From Paraspadella gotoi (taxonomy: Eukaryota > Chaetognatha), in contig CM119267.1 in NCBI GenBank assembly GCA_051294375.1, forward strand, positions 12,719,081 to 12,783,080: a stretch of 64,000 nt of DNA. Reading direction: 5' to 3'. Position 1 is the stretch's first letter, and each line of letters begins with the position of its first letter. This document shows, piece after piece, positions 34,871 through 45,669 of this stretch. Made by a program: the position numbers and the translations under genes. The notes under the pieces are model-generated. The model was given only the letters and a program-made list of their open reading frames with translations. It was not told the DNA's origin and searched no databases.

Positions 34871-34907
34871 TATCGAGCCTGAACCGGCTTCGCCGGTAGG
34901 CTCGATA
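34871..34907. repeat. Perfect 10 bp stem with nested CCGG hairpin
   Basis: TATCGAGCCT and AGGCTCGATA are perfect inverted repeats enclosing CCGG-CTTCG-CCGG, so a transcript would form a stable two-tier hairpin. It stands out against AT-rich surroundings. The role is unknown. Confidence 0.7.
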
Positions 34908-35481
34908 AAAATGATTGCCATTCTTTTCCTTTTCTCGGTAAGTCGATGCTCTTTTTAATTTACATAAAAATTTGAACTTTTTTATGAAACAAAAGACATA
35001 TGAAAAATGCATTATGCAGACGATAATAACCATAGTATGCAAAGCAATTCAAATAAAAAATCATAACCGATGAATTCAATTTTTAGAATAATTTTTTTTT
35101 AAATGCACAAATAAGTTGAATTCGAAAAGCAACAATTTTTAACAGTAATTCAAAAACGGAAATAAAATATCATCATTTTTTTTTAATAAAAAAACGAAAA
35201 AAAAACTTTTACCATTTTTCGCGAAATAAGTTTACTTTCATATTGATTATTGATCGTTTTTTATTCAATTACTGGTTTAACATGCAATGTTTATTTTTGA
35301 TCAGAGTTTTTATTATTATTACGATTACAAAATAACTTTATCCTCACACACTTTACTCAGAGTTCCCCCTCTCACACATTAGGCCTATCTAAACATATAT
35401 ATATAAGCGATCTAATCTCCATTAGTGATAAACTTTTTAGGCACAAATACATCTCACCAATCTTTCAATCTATAAGGTAGA
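34908..35481. other. AT-rich DNA; 34,970-35,190 is a dispersed repeat
   Basis: 34,970-35,190 aligns with 48,830-49,000 (shared ACATATGAAAA, AAATCATAACCGA, AAATAAGTTGAATTCG, GGAAATAAAATAT). Both lie downstream of other shared repeats. No gene. Confidence 0.5.
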
Positions 35482-36180
35482 CATGTAGTCGGGCATTGCC
35501 TAGGTTCACCCCGCCTCTAAGCATGACACCTTCAGTCCTGACCCGGTGGCTCATTGAGTAAAGCCATCAGCTCATGACCACTAGGCACCGGGTTCAATCC
35601 CAACCCGGTACCTACCCTGTGGGAAGCGTGAGGATGGCCGTAAGCCGCCTTGGGGGCGGCTTACCCTCAAGCCTGGTTCCAAGCCCAGGACCCATTCCAT
35701 GGCTACTAAAGGGGTTTAAAAAAGTTACGGATAGTCATCTTCGTCCCACTTAGCGCCTAATCCATACTGGTGAGCCCATCCCGTCGAACGTATTCCAACC
35801 TTCTGATTCCAGGCCCATGGACGTGCCGAAGATTGCTCCCCTCCCTCCACTGGAAGCAGTGCAGGGTGGGTTACAATCTGGGGGGCATGTAGTCGGGCAT
35901 TGTCTAGTTTCACCCGGCCTATAAGCATGATTATTTCAGTTGTGACCCGGTGGCTCATTGAGTAAAGCCATCAGCTCATGACCACTAGGTACCGGGTTCA
36001 ATCCCAACCCGGTACCTACCCTGTGGGAAGAGTGAGGGCGGCCGTAAGCCACCTTGGGGGGCGTGGCAAACCCTCAATCCTGGTTCCAAGCCCAGGACCC
36101 CTTCCATGTCTGCTAGAGGGGGTTATAGAAGTTACAGATAGTCATCTTCTGCACACTAAGCGCCTTATCCACAGTATGAG
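35482..36180 (+). mobile_element. Tandem tRNA-derived SINE, 1.7 units
   Basis: A ~404 bp unit starts CATGTAGTCGGGCATTG at 35,483 and again at 35,886; the second copy is shorter. Each contains GTGGCTCATTGAGTAAAGCC followed by GGGTTCAATCCC (B box at 35,591-35,601 and 35,995-36,005). Around the B box, GGTACCGGGTT and AACCCGGTACC form an 11 bp perfect stem. It matches the minus-strand structure at 24,336-25,005, so the tandem form was probably mobilised as a unit or arises repeatedly. Confidence 0.8.
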
Positions 36181-36800
36181 CAATAACTGTGGTCGAGGCC
36201 GAATGAGGGCAGCGACTGACGACCTCAGTTTTTGTGAATCACGTTTTCCTTATCAAAGATTTGACCTCGAAGGTAAAAAAACCATCGTGAATGTGCGATT
36301 TGGGAGGCGGCCCAGGGGGGATTTTAGAGCTCTACCTTTATTTTCCTCATACACTCCTTTCAGACTCTCACTCCCTCCACACACACATTTTATCCCCCAA
36401 ACGATTCGTCGACGCTACAGCAAACACAACAAACTAGAGTGGCGAGGGGAGAGAGGTGGCATAAAGGGGGAAAAATCAAATAAAAGTGAAATGAAATTCA
36501 ATTTGGCAAAAGGCGTGCCGAGAATTTAACTTGCTCATGAAAGGGGGCGGCGGCAGCGGCGGCGGCGGCGGCCGTCGCCGTGGCGGCGGCGGCGGGTGAG
36601 AAAAGGGGACCGACGGAAAGGGAGGCGGAATGGGCGGCGATTGAAGCGGCGACGACCACCTAAAACCTCGATATTGGCAATATTGTTTCGAAATCTCCTC
36701 GACGTTTATTTTCCATTGTTTCGCTCAAAACGGATGGGTCGTTACATCCTTTTTCTCTCTCATCGTCGGAAACCCGGATGTAAATGAGGGATCAGGCAAT
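36181..36800. other. GC-rich island with (GGC)n
   Basis: CpG-rich segment with a GGC-triplet core at 36,546-36,594, a following GGTGAG splice-donor-like word, and frames that avoid stops (35,978-36,529 and 36,596-36,787) mostly because of composition. It could be a promoter with a first exon, but nothing in the next 3 kb supports a gene. Confidence 0.35.
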
Positions 36801-37524
36801 TTGCACTCGGCGGACGAAAATCGTTGGCAAACTTTAGAGGTTTTTTTTGTCAATCACTTTAGTGATTTACTTACCCCCCCGAAATTGTCAAATTGTTTTC
36901 CTTTTTTTAAATTTTTTTTTCCAGTTATTTAATTTTTGTTCTTTCCTATTAGGATTTGTCCGTTACTTACTCTACTAAGGCGATATACCACCGGTCTCTC
37001 TCTCTCTAAACCGTTCCTCTTTGACTGGACAAAGCAATAGGGACGAGGAGACCGTAAGGTCAAGTCGGTTTAGGCGATGATAAAAGTAGATCAGGAGAGA
37101 GCTCATCTCACTCTTTTTCTACATGTCTTACAAAGTTACAATTCTTTACCTTTTCCATACTTTTATGATTACTATTTTTTATCTTCTATATTACTATGAG
37201 CATTTTCCCTTTACTTTCTATAAAAATTTGCTTTTCTGTCTGCACCCACTAGATCTTCATCTGCATTGCTTTATACAAATTGCTTAGCAGATTCGAAAAA
37301 CGAAAGTTTTAAATATTTTTACAACAATTTTATTACAAATTATTGGATATGTTTCGACTCTTGTTTTGTTCGATTCTCATTTTTCACAATCATAAAGTTA
37401 AGGACAGAGAGAGAGTGAGAGAGAGTTTCCAACAAAAAATTGAGAAGGGACAGTGGTCAGATTTTAGGACAGGTCAAGGTAAGGACAAGAAAAAGAGGAA
37501 ATAAGTTGATTTTTGTGTAATGGT

Positions 37525-37567
<43 letters not shown>

Positions 37568-39870
37568 ACAATACAAACTTTTGTTTTTCAAATCTGCTAA
37601 TCTTATGAACAATGAAAAAAAAACACAATGTCTTCAAATTGCTTTTATATTATATTATAATATTATAATATTTTATATGTTTTAGTCTTAATAAACCAGA
37701 TGGCTCTACAAACAAAGGAGCATTTTTAAAAACAAAATAGCAATAAAATACATCCACCAGAGGTTTTAACAGTCCTATTAAAATTTGTTGGTATTTTTAT
37801 AAAATTCTACTGGAGGGCTCTACAAAGAAAAAAGCTTTTTGTAAGACAAAGGAACATTTAAAAGAAATTTTAGCTGCACCCAAAAGATATTCACTTGCAC
37901 CTGCTCTTCAACAAAAGAGAAATTATTTTTGTAAATTTTTATTATTTTAAATCTTTTAAAATTATTTTTTTGATATTTTTTAATAAATATTTTCTTTTTT
38001 TTTCTATTTTATTCTATTTCTTATTCTACATTTTGATAAAAGCATTTTAATCATGTATCATACTACAAAACAAAAATAATATTGTTTTGATTCATACCAT
38101 GATAGAAAAAAAAATTGTCGCTGTTTGGAAAAGTCAGTTAATTTCATTGTCAAATATATTTTTTGGCCGGTAAATAGGTTTTAATATGAAATATGACCTC
38201 CCTCGGACTGAATAAAAAGATTATTTTTAAACAGCATAAAATTATTTAATACATTCCAATACTTCCAAAAAAGGTTGTCTCAAATTGTTTTTACCTTTTT
38301 TTGGTCAAGAGGATTATTCATATTATTATTAATATTATATTGCTAATATAATATTTTTTATCAAATTTAGGGTAAAAAATGGTCCTTGGCACGCAGTGAA
38401 AAAGATTGATCCCTTATAAAGTAAACCAGGCTTGAGTAGTTATTGCATAATTTATGATGCATTGTTTTTCATTTCAACAAAATTTTGATTTATCTTTTTT
38501 TTTTACTTTCTGGAGCATCTACAGCATTAATATATTTTTAATGCCGCTATTTTTTTAACATATGAATTAAGATTTATCCCTGAAACTATTCTAAAAGAGA
38601 TGAGACTGAGAAAAGGCAGAAATTTTTAATAGTAATGGTTTAACTCAAAAAGTAATAAAAAAGAACCGGAAATTAGTATAAATGAAAAAGTGTAGATATG
38701 AAAAAATATAAAAAAAAAGGAAGCATTTTTTTTGACAACTCATTTTTTTTTGCATTGAACTCTTGTTTTTTTTTTTATATAAATAAGATAAAGCTCATAT
38801 GAATTACAAAAGGCTAAAGTTTCTTGATATATAAATTTTATTTTTTGATTCTCACATTAAAATGCAAAAAAATAGCTAGAAAGTAACCGTGGCAATTTTT
38901 GTTTCCATCATGATAAAATGATATTAGAGCCACAGTAACAGTTCAGTTTAAGCCCAGGAAAGTGATTTACATGTATTGGCGCAGCCACTGGTTTTAATGT
39001 TTCTGTTAAACTGAGCGTAGAGTAACGAAAGCCGTACACTCAATGGCGGCTGAAAAGTTAATGAGATCCTCACGTCGGAAAAATGCCAGTCGAGAAATAA
39101 AAAAGTTTTGGGGTTTTTTTCGTTACAATTTTTCCCCGGTCGAATTGAAAGGTGAGGGGGAAATTGTTTATCGGCGTTGCTAAGTATTATTTGAAAATTT
39201 TGAGATCCTTTTTCGAAACTATTAATGAATTAATGTTAATTTAATCAATGTTTTGCGGAGTAATTGGGATGGAAGAGAGGAGGGTCAGTGTGAGAAAGGG
39301 TGAGAAAGAGAAAGACAAAGAGAGAGAGGGGAGGGGGCATTGCGGCAAGTTCATCCCGCTTGTCATCAGCCCACCTTGCGACTTATTCACATACTTTCAC
39401 CATTAGTCATTACAGTCAACTGTCAGTGTCAAGTCAATTTCTGGAACCCAATCACATCCCATTTCCTCCGTTTTTCCTCTTCTCCTGTTTATTGCCATTC
39501 TCATCTTCATTATCATCCCGTCGTTGCCACACTCATCTTCAGCGCCATTCTCGTCATTAATGTCCTTCTCATCGCCGCCCGTTGCCATTAAGGGGTGAAC
39601 TTAGGTAAAGATATTTTCTTAAGTAGGTAATAGACAATTTTTTGGTTTACCTAGTAGTTAACTGAATAAAAGTAGTGTGGCAGTAACCACACGCAACCTT
39701 CACTCATTCGAAATCTCGAGAAACCAATTGCATTGTTCCCTCTCTCTCACTCTCTCTCATTAACTGTGTGACCTTATAACGGTTTTTCTCTCTCTTTGTA
39801 TTTATGTTTAGAATTGGCATCTTTGTTATTGACTTATCGTCTGATTAACTCCTGCCATAGTCGGAAATTT
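36801..39870. other. AT-rich stretch without supported genes
   Basis: A decayed hammerhead-like repeat lies at 37,340-37,565 (GTTTCGACTCTTG word, GA tracts and a GGTCAAGGTAAGGACAAG spacer aligning with 28,130-28,360). The rest is AT-rich with no recognised element. Short frames at 39,300-39,590 are low-information and not supported as exons. Confidence 0.45.
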
Positions 39871-40995
39871 TTAGTCGGATCTGCTTATCAGCAGATTCCG
39901 ATACTATAATTCACTTTGTCCGTCCGTCGGTCCCTTCCCAAAATATTGTCGGTAAATCATTATTATCATATCAGAACCTCAAATTATGATAAATTATGCA
40001 AAAAAAAATGATGTCCGTCCGTCCGTCCGTCTGTGCATACCCCCTTAGCAAAAAACTCCAATTACTCGTGATTGGATGGATGGATTAGTATGAAATTTTG
40101 TGTGTGGGTAGGAAACTGTGTGATTGAGATGGATATGAAGTTTCGATGGAATCGTGCGAGTGGAAATTAGTTTAAATAGAAACAAACAAAAAAATATATT
40201 TCACTATTTGAACACCAATTGCTGATGAGTGGATAGGGCAATTGACTTGAAATTTTGTATGATGGTAGGAAAGTGTGTGATTGAGCTGGATATACAGTTT
40301 CGATGGAATCGTGTGAGTGGAAATGAGTTAAAATGGAAAAAACAAAAGTCATATTTACTTGAAGTATTTTTACTTAAATTTAATTATAATTATTATGTTT
40401 ATTAAAAATTGGATAGATAAATTGAAATGTAATTTTGTGTGTGGGTAGGAAAGTATATGATAAAGCTGGATATAATTTTTTTGATGGAATAAAAGGAGTG
40501 GAAAACAGTTCAAATTAGAAAACCAAAAGACACATTTATTTGAATTTTTAAAAGTTTCTCTCTCTCTATCTCTCTCTGATTGATTGATTGATTGATTGAT
40601 TGATTTACAAAATTATGCCAATTGACAAAAATATGCCAGTTGACCAAATTCTGCAAGTTGACCAAATTATGCCAGTTGACCAAATTATGTCAGTTGACCA
40701 ACTTCTGCAAGTTGACCAAATTATGCCTGTTGACCAAATTATGCCAGTTGATAAAATTATGCCAGTTGACCAAATTATGTTAATTGACCAAATTATATCA
40801 GTTGACCAAAATATGTCATTTGTACAAATTTTGTCAGTTGACCAATTTATGCTAGCTGACAAAATTATGTCAGTTGACCAAATTATGCCAGTTGACCAAA
40901 TAATGCAAGTTGATTAAATTATGCAAGTTGACCAAGTTAGCTTATTACCACTTAATTATCGTAGGCAGATCCGACATTGTTTGCTCAAACTTGTT
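39871..40995 (-). mobile_element. Helentron-like non-autonomous element, copy E (full length)
   Basis: Reads TTAGTCGGATCTGCTTATCAG with its palindrome at 39,871, the CCGTCGGTCC block, a GTCC run (40,015-40,032), three ~170 bp core repeats (GATGGAATCGTG near 40,146, 40,303 and 40,483), the 18 bp minisatellite (40,610-40,935), and the GCAGATCCGACATTG...AAACTTGTT end at 40,995. It is the best complete copy for defining the family, ~1.1 kb, with no protein. Confidence 0.85.
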
Positions 40996-42015
40996 AATTG
41001 ACGAAAGTAGCTTTAAAACAGAAATATAACTGACAAATTTATGATCTAATTTGCTAAAACTTAGAAGAGAAACATTATTTTAAATAAATAATGTTTACAT
41101 AATGTCTACATAAATAAATTCAAACAAATTGATAATAAATTACATATAAATTATTAATTTAATAAAATAGAATATTTTATGGTATTAATTTATAAATCAT
41201 AAATCTTTTTTAAATATAAAACTTTGCTAAACATTGACATTAAATTAATTTAAGCCCTAGTGTTACGAAATAACTATCTCTAATATTACGAGGAAATCAG
41301 CTTCTCTACCTTTTCCCCGTTGCTCTTTTGCTCTTTATTACTGACATCGAAAATGCTTCCATTCTAGCGATCGCCACGACATCTTTAGGCTCTTTCTTTT
41401 GTTTATACTTAAGTACAGAATTCCGAAGGCAGTGTACAGCTGATTCTGATTGGTGCCCGTGATTTCGATAGATTTCGATTAAGATTCTAATCGAATTCTG
41501 GTCACGTGGCATCTTCAGATCTCAAAGTTGTCACTGGGTTTTTAGTTCTTTTCAGAGCATTAGAAACTCTTTATCAGATATCTCGGAATCTTATTTTTTG
41601 TGTGATCGCTGGTTTGGTGGACTTTTCTATGAAGAGAAGCAATTCTTTTTGGTTAATATTGGCTTCAGAAACAAGTAAGAAAGACACTTTAAATTTATAT
41701 ATATTTGCTGAGTTTGTACTAAATGTTTTGTTATTCCTTGCCCAGGACTTCTAACTTCATTAGACTACCTCTTCTTCAGACTCACGTCAACATTTGTCAG
41801 GTCCTGGGCTTTGTAGACAGTCGTCATTTCGGCCTTAGCCGACGTCGTCTACTAAGACTTTGTCGTCAGCATCTCCAGGGCGTCTGGACCGGCGCCATCG
41901 TCTCTTCTGCGCCATTTTATACCCGATTTCATTTGGTCTTCAATGCGCAGAATTAGTCCAGTCAGAATTCAAAGACGCCACTTCTCCGAACTTAGTTCAA
42001 TACACCTAGATATTT
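40996..42015. other. Unassigned sequence between helentron copies
   Basis: Not recognisable as any repeat seen elsewhere in the window. The minus strand has a 68-codon frame at 41,306-41,512 and broken frames continue to ~41,950, with somewhat more even composition than the flanks. It could contain an exon or an old unique element; I cannot decide. Confidence 0.35.
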
Positions 42016-43502
42016 TTAGTCGGATCTGCTTATCAGCAGATCCCGACTCTATAACTCACTTTGCTGGTCCGTCGGTCCGCCCCCTCAATATTGTCGGGCA
42101 TACCTTATATCATGTCAGAACATCGAATTATGATAAATTATGCAAAAAAAATGATGTCCGTCCGTCCATCTGTCTGTCTGTCTGTTTGTCCGTCCGTCGG
42201 TCCGTCCGTCCGTCCGTTCGTCCCACCTTAGCAAAAAACACCAATTACTCGTGATTGGATGGATGGATTAAATGAAATTTTGTGTGAGGATAGGTAAGTG
42301 TGTGATTGAGCTGGATATGAAGTTTCGATGGAATCGTCCGAGTGGAAATGAGTTTAAATGGAAAAAACCAAAAAAATATATTCACTATTTGAACACCAAT
42401 TGCTCATGAGTGGATGGGCTGATTGACCTGGAATTTTGTATGTGGGTAGGAAAGTGTGTGATTGAACAGGAAATCAAGTTTCGATGGAATAGTTTGAGTG
42501 GAAATGAGTTTAAATGGAAAAAAACAAAAAACCTGTTTTACTAATTGATTATGCTTCTTTTTCCTTTTATATTAAATGTATATGCAGGATGTATTAATAA
42601 ATCAAATAATTAATCAGCTAATTAAATAATTAGTAAATAAATTTTCAAATAATTAATCAGTTAGTCAATCAATCTGTCCATCCGTCCCACCTTAGCAAAA
42701 AGCTCCAATAACTCGTGATTGGCTGGTTGGATTGGAATTAAATTTTGTGTGTGGGTAGGAAAGTGTGTGATAAAGCTGGATATAAAGTTTTGATGGAATC
42801 GTGTGAGTGAAAATTAGTTCAAATGGAAAAAACATAAGTCGCATTTACTAAAATCTTTTCACTTATTTTAACCAATAAATACTCTAATTAATCATAATTG
42901 GATGGATAGATTGAGTTGAAATTTTTGTGTGTGGTAGGAAAATGTGTGACGAAGCTTGATATAAAGTTTCGGTAGAAACGTACCAGTGGAAATGAGTTTA
43001 AATGAAAAAAATATGAGTCACATTTACTTGAATCTTTTTATTTATTTTAACCCATGATAGATTGAGATGAAATTTTGTGAGCCGGTAGGAAAGTGAGTGA
43101 AGAAGCTAGATATAAAGTTTTGACGGAATACAAGTTGAAAAAATTATGCAAGTTGAAAAAATTATGCAAGTTAAAAAAATCTTAAAAGCATAAGGATCGT
43201 CGCAATTGCATAAAAAGAGAAAGAGAGAGAGAGAGAGTGAGAGAGAAAGAGAGAGAGTGAGAGAGAGAGAGAGAAGGAGACATAAAATAAAATAGAGGAT
43301 ATTTGTTTGTTTTGATAAAATGTAAACAAAACATTTAATAACTGTACTGACTCAATTTTAAGGACATCGATGATGACAAGCTGAATATAAATTATAATTA
43401 ATTATTAACATTAATTAATTAATTAATCTATTAATTAAATAATTAATTAACCTATTAATTAATTATTGTAGGCAGATCCGACATTGTTTGCTCAAACTTG
43501 TT
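42016..43502 (-). mobile_element. Helentron-like element, copy F (full length, enlarged core)
   Basis: The palindrome TCGGATCTGCTTATCAGCAG at 42,020, a GTCC/GTCT run (42,155-42,222), about five core repeats with GATGGAATCGT- or TTTCGATGGAA-type words up to ~43,130, a GA tract at 43,215-43,275, and the terminal AAACTTGTT at 43,502. Core-repeat number varies between copies (three in E, five in F). Confidence 0.8.
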
Positions 43503-44004
43503 ATTATCAACCCCAATCTTTTTAGTCGGATCTGCTTTTAGCAGATCCCGACTCTATAATTTAATTTGTCGGTCCGTCGGTCCGCCCCCTCAATATTGTC
43601 GGGCACTCACTTATATCATGTCAGAACATTAGTCAAAAAAACGATGTCCGTCCGTCCGTCCGTTCGTCCGTTCGTCCGTCCCACCTTAGCAAAAAACACC
43701 AATTACTCGTGATTGAATGGATGAATTAGAATGAAATTTTGTGTGTGGGTAGGGAAGTGTGTGATTGAGCTGTATATGAAGTTTCGATGGAATCGTCCGA
43801 GTGGAAATGAGTTTAAATGGAAAAAACCAAAAAATATATTTCACTATTTGAACACCAATTACTCATGAGTGGATGGGGCGATTGACTTGAAATTTTGTAT
43901 TTGGGTAGAAAGGTGTGTGATTATACTGGAAATCAAGTTTCGATGGAATCATTAGAGTGGAAATGAGTTAAAATGGAAAAAAACAAAAAACCTGTTTCAC
44001 TAAT

Positions 44005-44352
44005 TGTGAAGAATTCTTTCTCTTCACGCTTGTAAATTTCAAGGCTTTCCGTCGCCCGTCCAAAGTCTTCAACATGAGTTTTTGAGAAGCAAAAACGAGT
44101 TTTGAATGAGTTTATATGATTTATTTAAGGAAAATCGAGTACAAATTGGTAAAAACGAAAATACTTCCCAAAATCTCGTAGAAAATGTGTTTCTTCCGGG
44201 CGATGGTTGCTTCTTCTTTGGTTTAAAATGAAACTAACATTAGCTCGAATTTCTCCATGAAGAAAGGTAAAAATGTTGGCCTTAAAACTGGCCAAACGCC
44301 GAACGAGGGAAAAAGTGGGAGAAAGAGAACGCTAGGCATAATCTTTTCTACA
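44005..44352 (-). repeat. 3' LTR, 348 bp
   Basis: Starts TGTGAAGAATTC and ends TTTTCTACA on the plus strand. Shared with 45,564-45,601 and 46,646-46,816, which are two separated pieces of the other LTR. On the minus strand it is preceded by a G-rich polypurine tract. Confidence 0.75.
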
Positions 44353-44516
44353 CCCCCCTGGTCAAAAAATAGTTTAGACAATAAAATAAGGGTATGACAT
44401 GCTTTCCTATAACTAAATGACAAACCCATAAGATATGCAAAACATCAAATTCATTCATTAAAATTCCAAACGATTAAAATGTTCAAAGAAATTCATAAGA
44501 CTTCCGTTGGCATCTC

Positions 44517-45434
44517 CTAGGATTTGGCTGCAGACGTCCCAATTATTGGAATGATTTCTGACAACTGTTTTGGATCTGGAGTGACAGCTGAGATTGCCAA
44601 TGTTTCTACAGACATCGGATTAGTTTTTAGGGATGAATCATGCAGCGTGGAATTGTGCTGCCCGTCGCAGACAACACAGCGGCGAACTGACTTGAAATTG
44701 AAGGAGACATGTCCTGGTGCAAGACATTGGAAACAGAGGTGTTGGTTGAAAGCAAAATATTTTTTAGATTGAGAATCTAATATCCGGAACTTTTTACAAA
44801 AAGAGATGGAGTGGCTTTCTCCGCAAAAGAGACAGTTGACCGTCCTCCTTAATGGCATTGGATAGAGAGTTGGAAATGACCTAGGAATCATCCACGGTGT
44901 CGACGATGGAGTTGTAATATTGGTCTGCATTGTCTTTGACTTCAACCCACGCATTCTTTGCCGAGGAGATCGTCGGTTTTTTGATGGTGGAGTGTATTCC
45001 AGAGTAGGAGATACCGTACCTGGTTCACTCGGTGAGGATACAAGGGACGAATTATTCAAGCCCCTGTCCTTTAAAGATGGTGGAAGAGAAGGAGAAGCAG
45101 ATGTGCGATGGGTCAGCTCAATCATTTCGTTTTTAACTTTGGAGAGTTCCTCTTTTACCGCACAAAGTTCTTCTTCCCTGAGAAGTAATGTTTTGGAGAA
45201 AGATATTTCGGCGCTTAAAGTTTGGAAATTTGTTTCCAGTCATTGGAGTCGATCGTCAATCTCTTTGAATTCAGAGATCGCTTCGCCGATTTTTTTGATT
45301 GCTGCTTCATTAGAGGCTGTATTTGCAAGAAGATAGTTGTCCAGAGTTTCAAATATTTGACGTAACTCTATCGTATGATCATTGCATACTCGGTCAATGT
45401 TAAACAAGGCCTCCATGATATCGCTTGACGACAT
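44517..45434 (-). pseudogene. BEL/Pao-like Gag with one in-frame stop
   Basis: Retrotransposon structural protein: Gag binds and packages the element RNA into cytoplasmic particles. One frame of ~305 codons runs from the ATG at 45,434 to 44,517, broken only by a TGA at 45,240-45,242. The N-terminal half is coiled-coil-like (Leu/Glu/Lys-rich) and a Ser/Pro-rich linker follows. From about residue 200 come three metal-binding knuckles: C-x2-C-x3-H-x4-C; a second with F where the last C is expected; and C-x2-C-x3-H-x4-H. This arrangement is typical of BEL/Pao Gag. The protein ends shortly after the knuckles with no protease following. Homology is from motif spacing, not a search. Confidence 0.8.
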
Positions 45435-45563
45435 TGTTTTTTTTTATTTGCTATTGTTATATTTTAATACAAGTTCAAATTTTTTATTTTTTTAAACTTT
45501 TTCTTGAGCAGAAACCTTTTTTTGGCAAACGTTTAATTCACGAAGCGGTTTAACATTTTCTAC

Positions 45564-45601
45564 TGTGAAGAATTCTTTCTCTTCACGCTTGTAAATTTCA
45601 A
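45564..45601 (-). repeat. Severed inner end of the 5' LTR
   Basis: 38 bp identical to 44,005-44,042, then similarity stops where the inverted duplication begins. The continuation of this LTR is found at 46,646-46,816. Confidence 0.75.
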
Positions 45602-45633
45602 CGACAGAGAAACAGAGAAACTTTGCCCTCTCT

Positions 45634-45669
<36 letters not shown>

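Noticed and set aside
35591-35601. True tRNA gene at the SINE B box
   Set aside because: The A-box and B-box words fit, but no complete cloverleaf with acceptor and anticodon stems can be drawn, and the unit is repeated and flanked by SINE body sequence.
35978-36529. 183-codon frame as a real gene
   Set aside because: It starts inside the SINE and continues into a GC-rich segment with no domain and no splice support; best explained by composition.
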